64,000 bases of DNA from Planctomycetota bacterium (GTDB lineage Bacteria > Planctomycetota > SZUA-567 > H5-PLA8). Shown here in pieces: positions 15,064 through 24,281 of this stretch. How positions within the stretch are numbered: the first letter of the stretch is position 1; each line of letters starts with the position of its first letter. The stretch covers positions 1,173,201-1,237,200 of the forward strand of contig JABTUM010000001.1 in assembly GCA_015075375.1 (NCBI GenBank), read 5' to 3'. The position numbers and the translations under genes are program-made. Below the pieces are notes generated by a model. It worked only from the letters and a program-made list of their open reading frames with translations. It was not told where the DNA came from and made no database searches.

Positions 15064-16997
15064 ACGCTCCCTCCGCGAAGCCCACGCGCGTACTGCTGAT
15101 CGAGGACCAGGTGCTCGACAGCCACTTGGTGGTCGAGTCGCTGAAGCGGATAGCGCCTGGAGGCTTTGAGACGCATGTGGCCGAATCGCTGCACGAGGGC
15201 TTGGCCAGCGTGCAGACCTTTGAGCCGAACGTAATATTGACCGATCTGTCCCTTCCAGACAGCCGTGGCCTGGATACCTGTCTTCAAGTCCTGGACGCCG
15301 CGCCGCATCTTCCTCTCGTGGTCCTCACCGGCAACAACGATCAGTCGCTGGCTCTAGAAGCCGTTCACGCCGGAGCGCAAGGGTATCTGGTCAAAGGCGA
15401 GTCCAGCCCGGACGTGCTGGTGCGAACGATTCGTTATGCCATCGAGCGCAAGCGCATCGAAGATCAGTTGCGGCAAGAACGCGACCGCATGCAACTGTAC
15501 TTGGAAACCGCCCAGACGTTTCTGGTCGCGCTCGACCGCGAAGGACGCGTGACGATGCTCAATCGTGTTGCGCAGGAGGTTCTGGGCTACCAGGAGCGCG
15601 AGTTGCAGGGGCAGGACTGGTTCGAATACTGCATTCCCGTTTCGATCCGCGCGCGTATTCGGCAGGACTTTTCGCGCATGCTCGAATCCAAGGCGGTCCA
15701 CAACGGCCGGTACGAGTCGCCGGTCCTGACTCGAGACGGCCAGGAACGGCTATTCGAATGGCGTTGCGGCCTGTTGCTCGACATAAAGGGCGAAATTCTC
15801 GGCTGCCTTAGTTCGGGTCAGGATATTACCGACCAGAAGCAGCTCGAGAGTCAGCTCTTCATGGCCCAGAAAATGGAGGCCGTGGGGCAGTTGGCGGGCG
15901 GCGTGGCGCACGATTTCAACAACCTGATGACCGTGGTCACCGGGTACAGCGCGCTGCTGCTCAAACAGTTGCCGGCCGACCATCCGCACCGGTCGTCCAT
16001 GGAAGCGATCGCCCGCGCAGGCCAGCGCGCCGCGACGCTCACGCGGCAGTTGCTGGCTTTTTCGCGCAAGCAAGTTATCGCGCCGCAAGTGCTGGATCTG
16101 AATGTGTGCATGGCCGAATCCGAGAAGATGCTGCGCCGGCTGATCCATGAGCACATCGCGCTGGTCACGAAATTCGAGCCCGGCTTGTACCCCGTCTTCG
16201 TGGACCCCACCCAAATCGAGCAGATCGTGCTCAACCTGGTGGTCAACGCGCGGGATGCCATGCCCAAAGGGGGCAGGTTGGAGTTGGAAACCGCCAATGT
16301 AACGTGGGACGCGGCCTTCGTGCGCAAGCACCCCATGGCCAGCCCCGGCGATTACGCCATGCTGGCCGTCTCCGACACCGGCCACGGCATGGACGAACGG
16401 ACCAAAGCGCGGGTCTTCGAGCCCTTTTTCACCACCAAAGAGCGCGGCCAAGGCACGGGGTTAGGTCTCTCGACCGTATACGGCATCGTGAAGCAAAACC
16501 GCGGATTCATCTGGGTCCACAGCGAGCCCGGACGAGGAACGTCGTTCAAGATTTATTTCCCGCGCTGCCAACCCGGCGGCAAGAAGTTTGAGAGCCGTAC
16601 GGCCATGGCGGCGGTCCGCGGCGGACCCGAAACGATTCTCGTCGTCGAAGACGAGCAGTGGGTCCGGGAATTGGTCGAGAAGATTTTGCGCGAACAAGGC
16701 TACCGCGTAATCAGCGCCTGTGACGGGATCGCCGCGCTTGAAGTGGCGGGGCAGCACGACGGCCCGATTCACCTGCTAGCCACCGATGTGGTCATGCCGC
16801 GCATGGGCGGTCCCGACCTCGCCCGCGAACTGGCGAAAGTCCGGCCGGAAACTCGCGTGCTCTTCCTCAGCGGCTACGCCGATAACGCCTTGTTCAACCA
16901 GGGGATCTTGCAGGAAGGCACCCAATTGCTCGAAAAACCGTTCCCGCCCGAAGCGCTCGCGAGCAAGGTACGCAGTATTCTTGAAATAAAAGAGTAG
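15060..16997 (+). CDS. Hybrid histidine kinase (REC-PAS-HisKA-HATPase-REC)
   Basis: A 645-residue soluble kinase without membrane helices. An N-terminal receiver (8-130, Asp62 in ILTDLSLP) is followed by a PAS domain (about 145-260, FLVALDREGRVTMLNRVAQ), a dimerisation domain with the phospho-acceptor His in AGGVAHDFNN, an ATPase domain (NLVVNARDAMP, SDTGHGMDE, FFTTKERGQGTGLGLS) and a C-terminal receiver (ILVVEDEQ, TDVVMPRMGG, LEKPFPPE). I choose the TTG at 15060, after AAGAGG, because the receiver begins there; it overlaps the upstream TGA as TTGA. The frame is open further upstream, so a longer start is possible. Likely partner of the NtrC-type regulator. Confidence 0.93.
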   Translation: MNAPSAKPTRVLLIEDQVLDSHLVVESLKRIAPGGFETHVAESLHEGLASVQTFEPNVILTDLSLPDSRGLDTCLQVLDAAPHLPLVVLTGNNDQSLALEAVHAGAQGYLVKGESSPDVLVRTIRYAIERKRIEDQLRQERDRMQLYLETAQTFLVALDREGRVTMLNRVAQEVLGYQERELQGQDWFEYCIPVSIRARIRQDFSRMLESKAVHNGRYESPVLTRDGQERLFEWRCGLLLDIKGEILGCLSSGQDITDQKQLESQLFMAQKMEAVGQLAGGVAHDFNNLMTVVTGYSALLLKQLPADHPHRSSMEAIARAGQRAATLTRQLLAFSRKQVIAPQVLDLNVCMAESEKMLRRLIHEHIALVTKFEPGLYPVFVDPTQIEQIVLNLVVNARDAMPKGGRLELETANVTWDAAFVRKHPMASPGDYAMLAVSDTGHGMDERTKARVFEPFFTTKERGQGTGLGLSTVYGIVKQNRGFIWVHSEPGRGTSFKIYFPRCQPGGKKFESRTAMAAVRGGPETILVVEDEQWVRELVEKILREQGYRVISACDGIAALEVAGQHDGPIHLLATDVVMPRMGGPDLARELAKVRPETRVLFLSGYADNALFNQGILQEGTQLLEKPFPPEALASKVRSILEIKE

Positions 16998-17000
16998 CGG

Positions 17001-17360
17001 TTACGAGGTGACTTGAGCGAGCTGGCTCTTCACCTCTTGAATCAACGCATCGAACTCGAAGGGTTTGGTCAAGACGGGGCAATCCACGCCCGCCAGTTCG
17101 CCGCTGGCGGTGCCGGTGACGAAGATGAATCGGCCGCGAAACTCCGGACGCGACCGGCAGATTCGATGGTAAAGTTCGAGCCCGTTCAGCCGGGGCATGT
17201 CAAAATCCGTAACCACCACCTGCCACTCGCCTTCAAGCAACTGTTCCAGAGCATCCTGGCCGTCGATTGCTTCCTGCACCTCGGCATCCAAGGGAGCAAG
17301 CAAGGAACGAATCAAGTTGCGAATGTCGGTGTTGTCTTCGACCACCAGAATGCGTGACAT
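17001..17360 (-). CDS. Single-domain response regulator
   Basis: A 119-residue CheY-like receiver with RILVVEDNTD, phospho-acceptor Asp52 in VVTDFDMPRLNG, Thr in FVTGTA and Lys in LTKPFE. All catalytic positions are intact and there is no output domain. It converges on the hybrid kinase gene with only three bases between the stops. The ATG at 17360 is preferred over an upstream GTG/ATG frame because the receiver starts there; the ribosome site is weak. It may act as a phosphate shuttle or sink within the local phosphorelay, by context. Confidence 0.9.
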   Translation of the reverse strand: MSRILVVEDNTDIRNLIRSLLAPLDAEVQEAIDGQDALEQLLEGEWQVVVTDFDMPRLNGLELYHRICRSRPEFRGRFIFVTGTASGELAGVDCPVLTKPFEFDALIQEVKSQLAQVTS

Positions 17361-17708
17361 GAACGAAGCCCTTGGCTGAACGGTATGCAAAATCAGGCGG
17401 GGTCATTTTGTTTCCCGTTTCATTTGTTGCAAGAGATTCCCGTGGTGGAAGGTCGATAAATAGCAAATTCGCGGATTGGTGCGTTCGAGTACGTGAGAAC
17501 TGGAAGCCCAGGACCTGATGGAGCCTATACCTTAAAACGATATATTCGTTGCGCCGCGCAACTCGGTGCAGCACCCATGCAATTGCTCCTAAATGACCTA
17601 TTATAATACTAATTAATTTGCGAAAGCACAATGTGAAGGTAATTATGGTAAAGCGTTAAACGAAACATGCCGCGCAACCACCAACCTGAAGGTAAGTGGA
17701 GAAGCGCT
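17361..17708. promoter_or_regulatory. 348-base upstream region of the Ig-repeat protein
   Basis: No gene seen. It holds a perfect TATAAT (17602-17607) in an A/T-rich patch, about 100 bases before the start at 17709, but no good -35. A short leader with two TGAAGGTAA-like segments (near 17636 and 17687) follows, then GGAG at 17698-17701, seven bases before the ATG. Confidence 0.4.
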
Positions 17709-20700
17709 ATGCGTTCACCCCCCACTAGTCACAATGTTCATATCGGTAAGTGTCCGCGAGTATGGATGCTGATCCTGCTGACTCTTCAATTTTCCGTGGC
17801 CGTGCAGCAGGTTCAGGCCGGTTCTGCCGCGTTGGAAATCACCAGCATCAGCGACGCGCCCGATCCCTTCGCCGGAGCGAACGGAGCGCCATGGATCATG
17901 AATGCGCAGGTTCGCTATCCGGTGCTTCTGCCCAGCCGGCAAGGCGGGGTGCTCAGCAACGAATCCGACGTGTATGTGCTGACCGAGTTGCAACGCTCGA
18001 ACGGCGCAACGGTACAGACGCTGGCGTCGAGCTTTCCGGCCGATCGCCGTCCCGGACAGCCCGTGGGCAATGCGATGCAGGCGGTCACGCAATCCTGGAA
18101 CGGGACGGGCAGCAACGGACTAGCGCTCCCGCCGGGCATGTATAATTACACGGTTCGCGCCTACTTGGTGGAAACGCTCACCATCCGCGTACTGCGGTTT
18201 ACCATTCGAATTACGGTCGTGCTCATGACCAGCTCTCCGCGCAGCGGAACGGTGGAGATCCGCGCGGGCGATACGCAGGCGCCCACAATCACGCCGCTCG
18301 CTCCGGCCGACGGCGCGTGGTTGGCTCAGAGCCAACCCGAGATCTCCGCCGCATTTGCAGATGCGGGCAGCGGGGTGAATCCCGCTTCGGTCTCCGTCTG
18401 GCTGGATGGCGTGGCACGCAGCGTAAGCGCGAACGCCGGCGGCTTCAGCTTCACGCCCCCTGCGCCGCTGTCCGATGGCCGCCACGACGTTCGCGTCGAA
18501 CTGCGCGACCTGGCCGGCAATCCGGCTGCGGCACAATGGAGCTTCCATACCGATACGGCTGACCCGGTGGTTTCCGGCGTGCTGCCCGCGGCCGATGCGT
18601 GGACGAACAGCAGAAGCCCAGCGCTGGCCGCAAACTTCGGCGATCCCACGCCGGGCTCCGGCATCGATCCGGCGTCGATCCGCGTCTTCCTCGATGACGC
18701 GGATCTTTCCGCGAGCGCCACAGCATCGGGGTTCGCTTTTAATGCTCCGGTCCCTTTAGTGGACGGTCCGCATACGCTGCTGGTTCAGCTTGCCGACCGG
18801 GTCGGGCATGCGGTCACGGTCTCGCAGCGCTTTAACGTGGACGCCACCGCGCCGGTCTTCACGGACCTCGCGCCCGCGAACGGCGCGCTGGTCCCGGACG
18901 GCGATCCGGTCCTGTCCGGGAGTTTTTCCGACGGCGGCAGCGGCATCGATGCAAGCAGCTTTGCATTGCGGCTGAACGGTTCGCCCATCGCCGCGACGCT
19001 GGGTCCCGACCGCTTCACCCATACTCCGCTATCATGGCTCGAGGACGGCTTGTATCAGGCCGAGGCCGAAGTGCGCGACGCGGCCGGAAACCGCGGCCTC
19101 GCGGCTTGGTCGTTCCGCATCGATACGCGCGCGCCGGTCATCACAGATTTGATGCCGGCCGGAGGCGGCTGTACGAACGATCCTCGTCCGGTCTTTTCGG
19201 CGGTCTTTGGAGATGCCGAGACGGGCAGCGGAATCGATCCGGCGCGCACGCGGGTCTTGCTGAACGGACTGGATGTAACGGAACAAGCCCAAGTGCTGGC
19301 CGGGGGCTTCGTCTTCCAGCCGGCCGAGCCCTTGCTCGACGGTGTGCACGGCCTGCGGCTGGAAATATACGACCGCGCCGGCCACTCGGCCGCGGCGGAG
19401 ACGTCCGTCGAAGTCGACACTACGCCCCCGCCGGCGCCGGTGATCGATCAAGTGGTCCGCACGGCCGACCGCGTGACGGTCTCGGGCGATTCGCCGCACG
19501 ACGTCGTGGCCATCCTGGCCACGGCCGACGGCGCGATCGTCGAAAGCGCGATCATCGCGAGCTTCGTGGTGGTTTTCGCAAAGGACGGGCAGGATACCTT
19601 CGACTTCACCCTGCGCTTCCGCGATTGCGCGGGCAACGTCGGACCGGCCACGTCGGCGCAGGAAAGCTTCCTGACCGATCCGAGCGGTCCGCCGCTGGAA
19701 TTCCAGAGCGCCGGGCTCCTGATTCCGGCCGGCAAGAAGCGCGTGGACCGCAACGGGACGATGTTCACCAACAGCACCACGATCACCGCGCGCTTCGCGC
19801 TCAGTGGCGGAACCGCGCCGTACTTCGCGACGGTCAACGGCATTGAAGCCGAGCCCGTGGGCACGCTGGGCGCGGTGTACGAGGTCACCTTCGCCGGACT
19901 CCCCGAAGGCGCGCACACGTTCACGCTCCAAGCCACCGACGCGGCCGACCGGACCGTGGAAACCAACCTCGAAGCGTTCGTGGACCTGACGCCGCCCGTG
20001 CTGCGGATTCGAAGCGCGACGCGCACTTTCCCCTTGGACCACCTGATCACCAACCAGGCTTGGCGCTTCTGCGAGGTTTCGGGCGAAGCCGGCGACGACG
20101 CTTCGGGGCCGGCCACCGTGCAGGTGGACATCTTCTGCTGCACCGATTTCGAATTGAGGCGCGAGACGCTGATCCTGGACCCGGCGAATCCCTTGGCATG
20201 GTTCGCCACCTCGGTGGGCATCGGCGGAGCCGAGCGCCAGTATCCCGTCACCGTGCGCCTCTTCGACGCGTTGGGTAACAGCGTGACCCAATCGTTCGCC
20301 ATCGAACTCGATACGCACAAGCCCGGCGTGGATCCTTTCGAACCGGGCGCCGGCAACGGCCATCTGCTCCCGTTCGGGCACACCGACGGCTGGCTGCAGA
20401 CCGACACGACGATTTGGGGCGACGCCAACGCCTATATTCCGCCCGACTCGGGTACGCCGGTGGCGACGATCCCGCTCTCGCTGACCTCGACGCGCTACCT
20501 GCTGGTGCGACGCGAACAGAGCCTCGGACCCGTGTGCGTGACGGTGCCCGTAGCCGACTTGGCCGGCAATACGGGCGATCTGATCGTGCATTTCGAAGAA
20601 CTGTTTACCGAAAACATCACGGCAAACGCCGCCTCGCCGCTGGTGCTGGTGCCCGCCGGTCCTCCCGAGTTGCGCCGCGATCACGCCGAAGAGCAGATTC

Positions 20701-21764
20701 GCAACGCGCTGCGCTTGGACATCCTGGACCGCGCCGTATTCCTCTTCCAATCCAACTCGGCGCAAAGCGCGGCGTACGATTTGTCCATGCCCGTCCGGGG
20801 CGAAATAGACAATACCCACAGCTTCCTGACTCGCGGGCAATTGGTTTTCCTGCGCACCAACGGGAACCCCGACACGGCCGACATTCACAACCTGAATCTC
20901 GAAGCCTTTGCGATCGACGGACTCGACATCGCATCCACCACGCGCTGGCTGGGTCCGCCGCTGGAGATCCCGCACACGCTCTCGATCACGGCGCGCGTCA
21001 CCTTTGACGGTGCGGACCTGACCGTAACCGAAGCGGTGAACTTCTTCATCACCGCCTCCGGTCCGGGGCCGGCCTTCGAGGACGGCGTGCCCACGTTCGA
21101 CCGCGCCTCGCGCGTCAGCCCAGGCACGCTGGTGCTGCCGCGCGAAGACGAGGACGAAAAGCTGGTGGAAGTCTTTATCGCCGCCCAGCTCGGTTCGTCC
21201 CCGGAGTCCTACTTTCCGTATATCGACGGGTTGGAAGTGGTCAGCGCCGACGGAACACGGGGCTCGGCCACGGTCCGCCTGATGCCCAGCCGGGGTACGC
21301 CCAACGAAGAGGGCTACGTGGAAGGGTCGCCCACCGGGCTGCTTCCGGTGATGGGCACCCCGGAGATGCTGAACGTGGTCGGTGTCCGGCCCAGCCACCT
21401 GGAGCCCGGCACCAAGATGACGATCACGATCTCCGGCGGAGACTTGCCCGATGCGAACCGGCCCATAGGACCGTTCGACTACGCGGACGAGGAAGACTTG
21501 TGGACGCGGCTGGAGCGCCAGGATCTGGCGGGCAGCTTCGGATTCGAGCGCAGCGTGGGCGACCTGCCGCCACCGGGCGCCGATTCGGCGATCGAAGTCC
21601 TGCGCGTCCGCGTGCGCAAAGATCCGCGCGTGTACACCTCGCTGGGGCACGTGGATCTGGAAGTGCTCGTAGGCGCCGATGTGCCGCAGGGCCTCTACGA
21701 CCTAGTCGTGCCGCTGAAAGCCGGCGGAACCCTCCGGCTGCCGCAAGTCTTACGCGTGCCCTAG
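17709..21764 (+). CDS. Large secreted protein with Ig-like repeats
   Basis: A 1351-residue exported protein. The ATG at 17709 has GGAG seven bases upstream; the signal peptide is VWMLILLTLQFSVAVQQVQAGS. After a domain resembling a flagellar-hook FlgD-type Ig (NGTGSNGLALPPGMYNYTVRAY), at least four repeats of 91-98 residues begin near residues 190, 281, 378 and 472. Each starts D-T-x-A-P-V-I and contains GSGIDPAS, LDG and DLAGN-like motifs, as in bacterial Ig-like folds. The rest (570-1351) is beta-rich with further Ig-like segments. No catalytic motif, anchor or sorting signal is visible. Probably a surface or matrix protein. Confidence 0.88.
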   Translation: MRSPPTSHNVHIGKCPRVWMLILLTLQFSVAVQQVQAGSAALEITSISDAPDPFAGANGAPWIMNAQVRYPVLLPSRQGGVLSNESDVYVLTELQRSNGATVQTLASSFPADRRPGQPVGNAMQAVTQSWNGTGSNGLALPPGMYNYTVRAYLVETLTIRVLRFTIRITVVLMTSSPRSGTVEIRAGDTQAPTITPLAPADGAWLAQSQPEISAAFADAGSGVNPASVSVWLDGVARSVSANAGGFSFTPPAPLSDGRHDVRVELRDLAGNPAAAQWSFHTDTADPVVSGVLPAADAWTNSRSPALAANFGDPTPGSGIDPASIRVFLDDADLSASATASGFAFNAPVPLVDGPHTLLVQLADRVGHAVTVSQRFNVDATAPVFTDLAPANGALVPDGDPVLSGSFSDGGSGIDASSFALRLNGSPIAATLGPDRFTHTPLSWLEDGLYQAEAEVRDAAGNRGLAAWSFRIDTRAPVITDLMPAGGGCTNDPRPVFSAVFGDAETGSGIDPARTRVLLNGLDVTEQAQVLAGGFVFQPAEPLLDGVHGLRLEIYDRAGHSAAAETSVEVDTTPPPAPVIDQVVRTADRVTVSGDSPHDVVAILATADGAIVESAIIASFVVVFAKDGQDTFDFTLRFRDCAGNVGPATSAQESFLTDPSGPPLEFQSAGLLIPAGKKRVDRNGTMFTNSTTITARFALSGGTAPYFATVNGIEAEPVGTLGAVYEVTFAGLPEGAHTFTLQATDAADRTVETNLEAFVDLTPPVLRIRSATRTFPLDHLITNQAWRFCEVSGEAGDDASGPATVQVDIFCCTDFELRRETLILDPANPLAWFATSVGIGGAERQYPVTVRLFDALGNSVTQSFAIELDTHKPGVDPFEPGAGNGHLLPFGHTDGWLQTDTTIWGDANAYIPPDSGTPVATIPLSLTSTRYLLVRREQSLGPVCVTVPVADLAGNTGDLIVHFEELFTENITANAASPLVLVPAGPPELRRDHAEEQIRNALRLDILDRAVFLFQSNSAQSAAYDLSMPVRGEIDNTHSFLTRGQLVFLRTNGNPDTADIHNLNLEAFAIDGLDIASTTRWLGPPLEIPHTLSITARVTFDGADLTVTEAVNFFITASGPGPAFEDGVPTFDRASRVSPGTLVLPREDEDEKLVEVFIAAQLGSSPESYFPYIDGLEVVSADGTRGSATVRLMPSRGTPNEEGYVEGSPTGLLPVMGTPEMLNVVGVRPSHLEPGTKMTITISGGDLPDANRPIGPFDYADEEDLWTRLERQDLAGSFGFERSVGDLPPPGADSAIEVLRVRVRKDPRVYTSLGHVDLEVLVGADVPQGLYDLVVPLKAGGTLRLPQVLRVP

Positions 21765-21905
21765 AGCGTTATCCGAAGGGCTGAATCGCCATCTGCTTGC
21801 CCCGGCGAGCCGCCACTTCGTTGGCCTCGCCCGCCTTATCGTCTCGATACGTCTTGGCTGAGCCGGCTCGATGCGGCCCTCCGTTGCGGCGTATCCGGCC
21901 GTGCC

Positions 21906-24128
21906 TCATTTCGGAAATCGCTCAGCCGCGACTTCGGGAAGCGCCAATCGGCGCTGTGTCCCGTGGTAGCGGTGCAGAGTCAAGCCCGTGGCGTCCCGCT
22001 CGACGCGCACGAGCGTGGGCGATCCACGGTGGAATTCCAGCGCCGCGCCGAAGGTCCGCGCGTTTCCGAGCGCTCGGGCCAAGATCGTGCCGCGATCCAG
22101 CGCAGCCGGATTGCCGGGTGTACGCCCCCACGTGAGTTCGAACGGCGCGTCGCACGTGACGCACAACCTCAGCCAACCGCCGTCGCCCAGCCTCCAGTCG
22201 GCCACCGCATGAGCGAGGCCCGCGGCCGATTGGCGCGCGGTAAAGAGCCCATAGACGCCCGTATTAGGGAGCGCCGGTAAAGCGGATGCGGACTCGCTGG
22301 AACGCTCGGCATGCACCTGCAGTGCTCCGCGAGCGTGGAAAACGAATCCGCAGCGCCGTTCGCCAGAGGCCTCCAGGCGGTCGGCCAGCGCTACGAAATC
22401 CGAACCGAAAAAGACGGTGCGCGCCAAGCGCGCGCCGTCGTACACGCCTTCGCGTACTTCGTCTCCGCGCCGTTGCATCACCTTCCACAACTTGCCGCGC
22501 GCGCCTTCGCGATCGCCTTCCACGCAGCCGTAGGCCCACGGCACGTCCGCCTGCAACCCGGTCTCGAACGCGAGACTGCGCATCGGACCCTGATCGGTTT
22601 CGTCCAAAAGAAGCGTGTGGTGGCTGAGGGTTCCGTTCAGGAAAGTGGTCCAGACGCTGTCGCTGAACCCCGTCAGGCCTTGGTCGGCCGCGACGGGTTC
22701 GCCTCCGGCATGCAGAGAAATCGAGAGCTTGTCGTGATGATGATGCCCTTGGCCGCCCGCGTTGTCCTCGCCGGCCAGGAACCAGGCGTCCAACGGCTGG
22801 CCGCAGGCCGCGCCGCGGAATACCGCCATGCGCGCGGAGGGCAATACGGCGTGTTTCCGAGCCGGGAATCCAGGAGCGGGCAGATCGTCCGGCCCGTAGG
22901 CCAGCGCCGACAGATGCTCGCGCGTGGCGCCCGTGGTCTCGTACAGCGTCGCCAGCGCCGGCCCAAAGCGCTCGGCGTCCACCTGCCCCGCCGCGAACTC
23001 GTACACGTGCCGGTACTGCGCCAAGGACAACTGGCCAGCAGCCGATCGGTCGCCGACCGTCACGAAGCGGAGGCCGGCATCCACGAGTTGCAGCGGCGCT
23101 TCCAGAAGCGCTCGCAGGCGCCCACGCAGTTCTTCATCAACGACGCCTTCTTGTTCTGCGAGCCGGAAGAGCGGCAGCAGCGGGATCGCCGCGTAGAAGT
23201 GATAGAAGCTGGAGGTCTCGAACCAAAAGCCGTCGATGGCGCCGCTGCGGTCGTCTTTCGGCACACCCTGTAGCAGAAGGGTCCGGAGCCCAGCGCGTTC
23301 GGAGTGCAGGGCTTGGTCGATCCATTCGCGCCGGCCGAGCTTGCGCCCCAGCAGACCCAGCGCCGCCGAACCCCAGCAGGACATGTTGTGGACGTCCATC
23401 ACCTTCATCCAGCGCGAGAGTGTTTCGCCACCCGCAGTAAGCACATGCTGCCGAACGGACTGCGCGAGTTCCTCCGTGCCGCCTGGCGCGCCTTCCACCA
23501 GTTCGAAGGCCTGCAAGAACTGAAGCTGCGCCTGGGCTTCGTACAAGCCGCCGTAAACGAGCGAATAGCCTTTCTCGCGCTGTTCACCCTTGACGCGACC
23601 TTCGCCCGACGTTTCCAGCCGGCCGGGGTGATAAAGGTCGTCCACGGCTTGGCGCATGCCGGCCCAGACCCAACGGGCGTAGCGCTCATCCCCGGTCAAC
23701 CGCCACAGGAAGCCTAAGCTGCTCATCAAGCGCCGCACGCGCTCGTGCTGCAGGATCCCCCAGCCTTCCCGCTCCAGCGCGTTCATCGCGCGGCGTTCGC
23801 CGGTGCGCGGATCCACCGCGCATTCCGGATCGCGCGGATCGAAGAGCAAGTGCGTCCCATCGCCTTGTACGATCATGCCCACGCGCCCGCCTGTCGATTG
23901 CCGGGTGAAGCGCGGTTCCTCTTCAAGCACCGCCTCGGCCTCCGCGCGCCAGCGCTCCAGCGCCCGCGCCGCCCAGGGCAGCGACTCGATCTTGCGCCGC
24001 ATTTCGGACACCCGCTCGACTCCTGCGTACATGCTCGGCCAAACATCCTCCACCAGCGGACCGCAGGCATCCGGGCAAAGTATGTTGGGCCAACCGAAGA
24101 CGGGGCGTGAACCAAGCGGGGCAGTCAT
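21906..24128 (-). CDS. Heparinase II/III-like polysaccharide lyase family protein
   Basis: A 740-residue protein with the two-part architecture of heparinase II/III and alginate-lyase proteins. An alpha/alpha-toroid N-terminal half includes MDVHNMSCWGSAALGLLG and FWFETSSFYHFYAAIPLLPL. A beta-sandwich half includes GQGHHHHDKLSISLHAGGEPVAADQG near residue 460 and NGTLSHHTLLLD, typical of the family's C-terminal domain. There is no obvious signal peptide, unusual for a polysaccharide-degrading enzyme and more consistent with acting on imported oligosaccharides. It is divergent from the GntR/LacI-type gene, with a candidate operator just upstream. Substrate unknown. Confidence 0.87.
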   Translation of the reverse strand: MTAPLGSRPVFGWPNILCPDACGPLVEDVWPSMYAGVERVSEMRRKIESLPWAARALERWRAEAEAVLEEEPRFTRQSTGGRVGMIVQGDGTHLLFDPRDPECAVDPRTGERRAMNALEREGWGILQHERVRRLMSSLGFLWRLTGDERYARWVWAGMRQAVDDLYHPGRLETSGEGRVKGEQREKGYSLVYGGLYEAQAQLQFLQAFELVEGAPGGTEELAQSVRQHVLTAGGETLSRWMKVMDVHNMSCWGSAALGLLGRKLGRREWIDQALHSERAGLRTLLLQGVPKDDRSGAIDGFWFETSSFYHFYAAIPLLPLFRLAEQEGVVDEELRGRLRALLEAPLQLVDAGLRFVTVGDRSAAGQLSLAQYRHVYEFAAGQVDAERFGPALATLYETTGATREHLSALAYGPDDLPAPGFPARKHAVLPSARMAVFRGAACGQPLDAWFLAGEDNAGGQGHHHHDKLSISLHAGGEPVAADQGLTGFSDSVWTTFLNGTLSHHTLLLDETDQGPMRSLAFETGLQADVPWAYGCVEGDREGARGKLWKVMQRRGDEVREGVYDGARLARTVFFGSDFVALADRLEASGERRCGFVFHARGALQVHAERSSESASALPALPNTGVYGLFTARQSAAGLAHAVADWRLGDGGWLRLCVTCDAPFELTWGRTPGNPAALDRGTILARALGNARTFGAALEFHRGSPTLVRVERDATGLTLHRYHGTQRRLALPEVAAERFPK

Positions 24129-24159
24129 GAGAAGGTTCTCCGAGGGCCAATGACGCATA

Positions 24160-24177
24160 ACCTCTTAATTAGTAGGT
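24160..24177 (-). promoter_or_regulatory. Candidate operator 1 upstream of the lyase gene
   Basis: ACCTCTTAATTAGTAGGT, an imperfect inverted repeat (ACCT-N10-AGGT). On the minus strand a TATAAC (24181-24176) overlaps its edge, so a bound repressor would block the lyase promoter. It shares a consensus with the sites at 24253 and 29740. Confidence 0.6.
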
Positions 24178-24224
24178 TATACCCCGCTGGTCGCTAGATT
24201 CGCCACGGATTTGAGGTTTTCCGA

Positions 24225-24255
24225 TTGACTTCCTGATGCTATTTTCGCATATACC
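24225..24255 (+). promoter_or_regulatory. Candidate promoter of the GntR/LacI-type regulator
   Basis: TTGACT (24225-24230) is followed after 17-19 bases by CATATA/TATACC (24248-24255). Candidate operator 2 overlaps the -10, which suggests autoregulation. Confidence 0.45.
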
Positions 24256-24270
24256 TATGGACTAGAAGGT
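24253..24270 (+). promoter_or_regulatory. Candidate operator 2 upstream of the regulator gene
   Basis: ACCTATGGACTAGAAGGT, with the same ACCT-N10-AGGT frame as operator 1 and the shared core T-A-G three bases before AGGT. It lies 11 bases before the regulator's ATG, overlapping the likely -10 and start of transcription. Confidence 0.6.
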
Positions 24271-24281
24271 TTTGAGACCCC

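Noticed and set aside
19032..21650. Minus-strand open frame of 872 codons opposite the Ig-repeat gene
   Set aside because: It has Arg/Gly/His/Val-rich shadow composition, no ribosome site and no motif; the plus-strand gene has a signal peptide and clear repeats.
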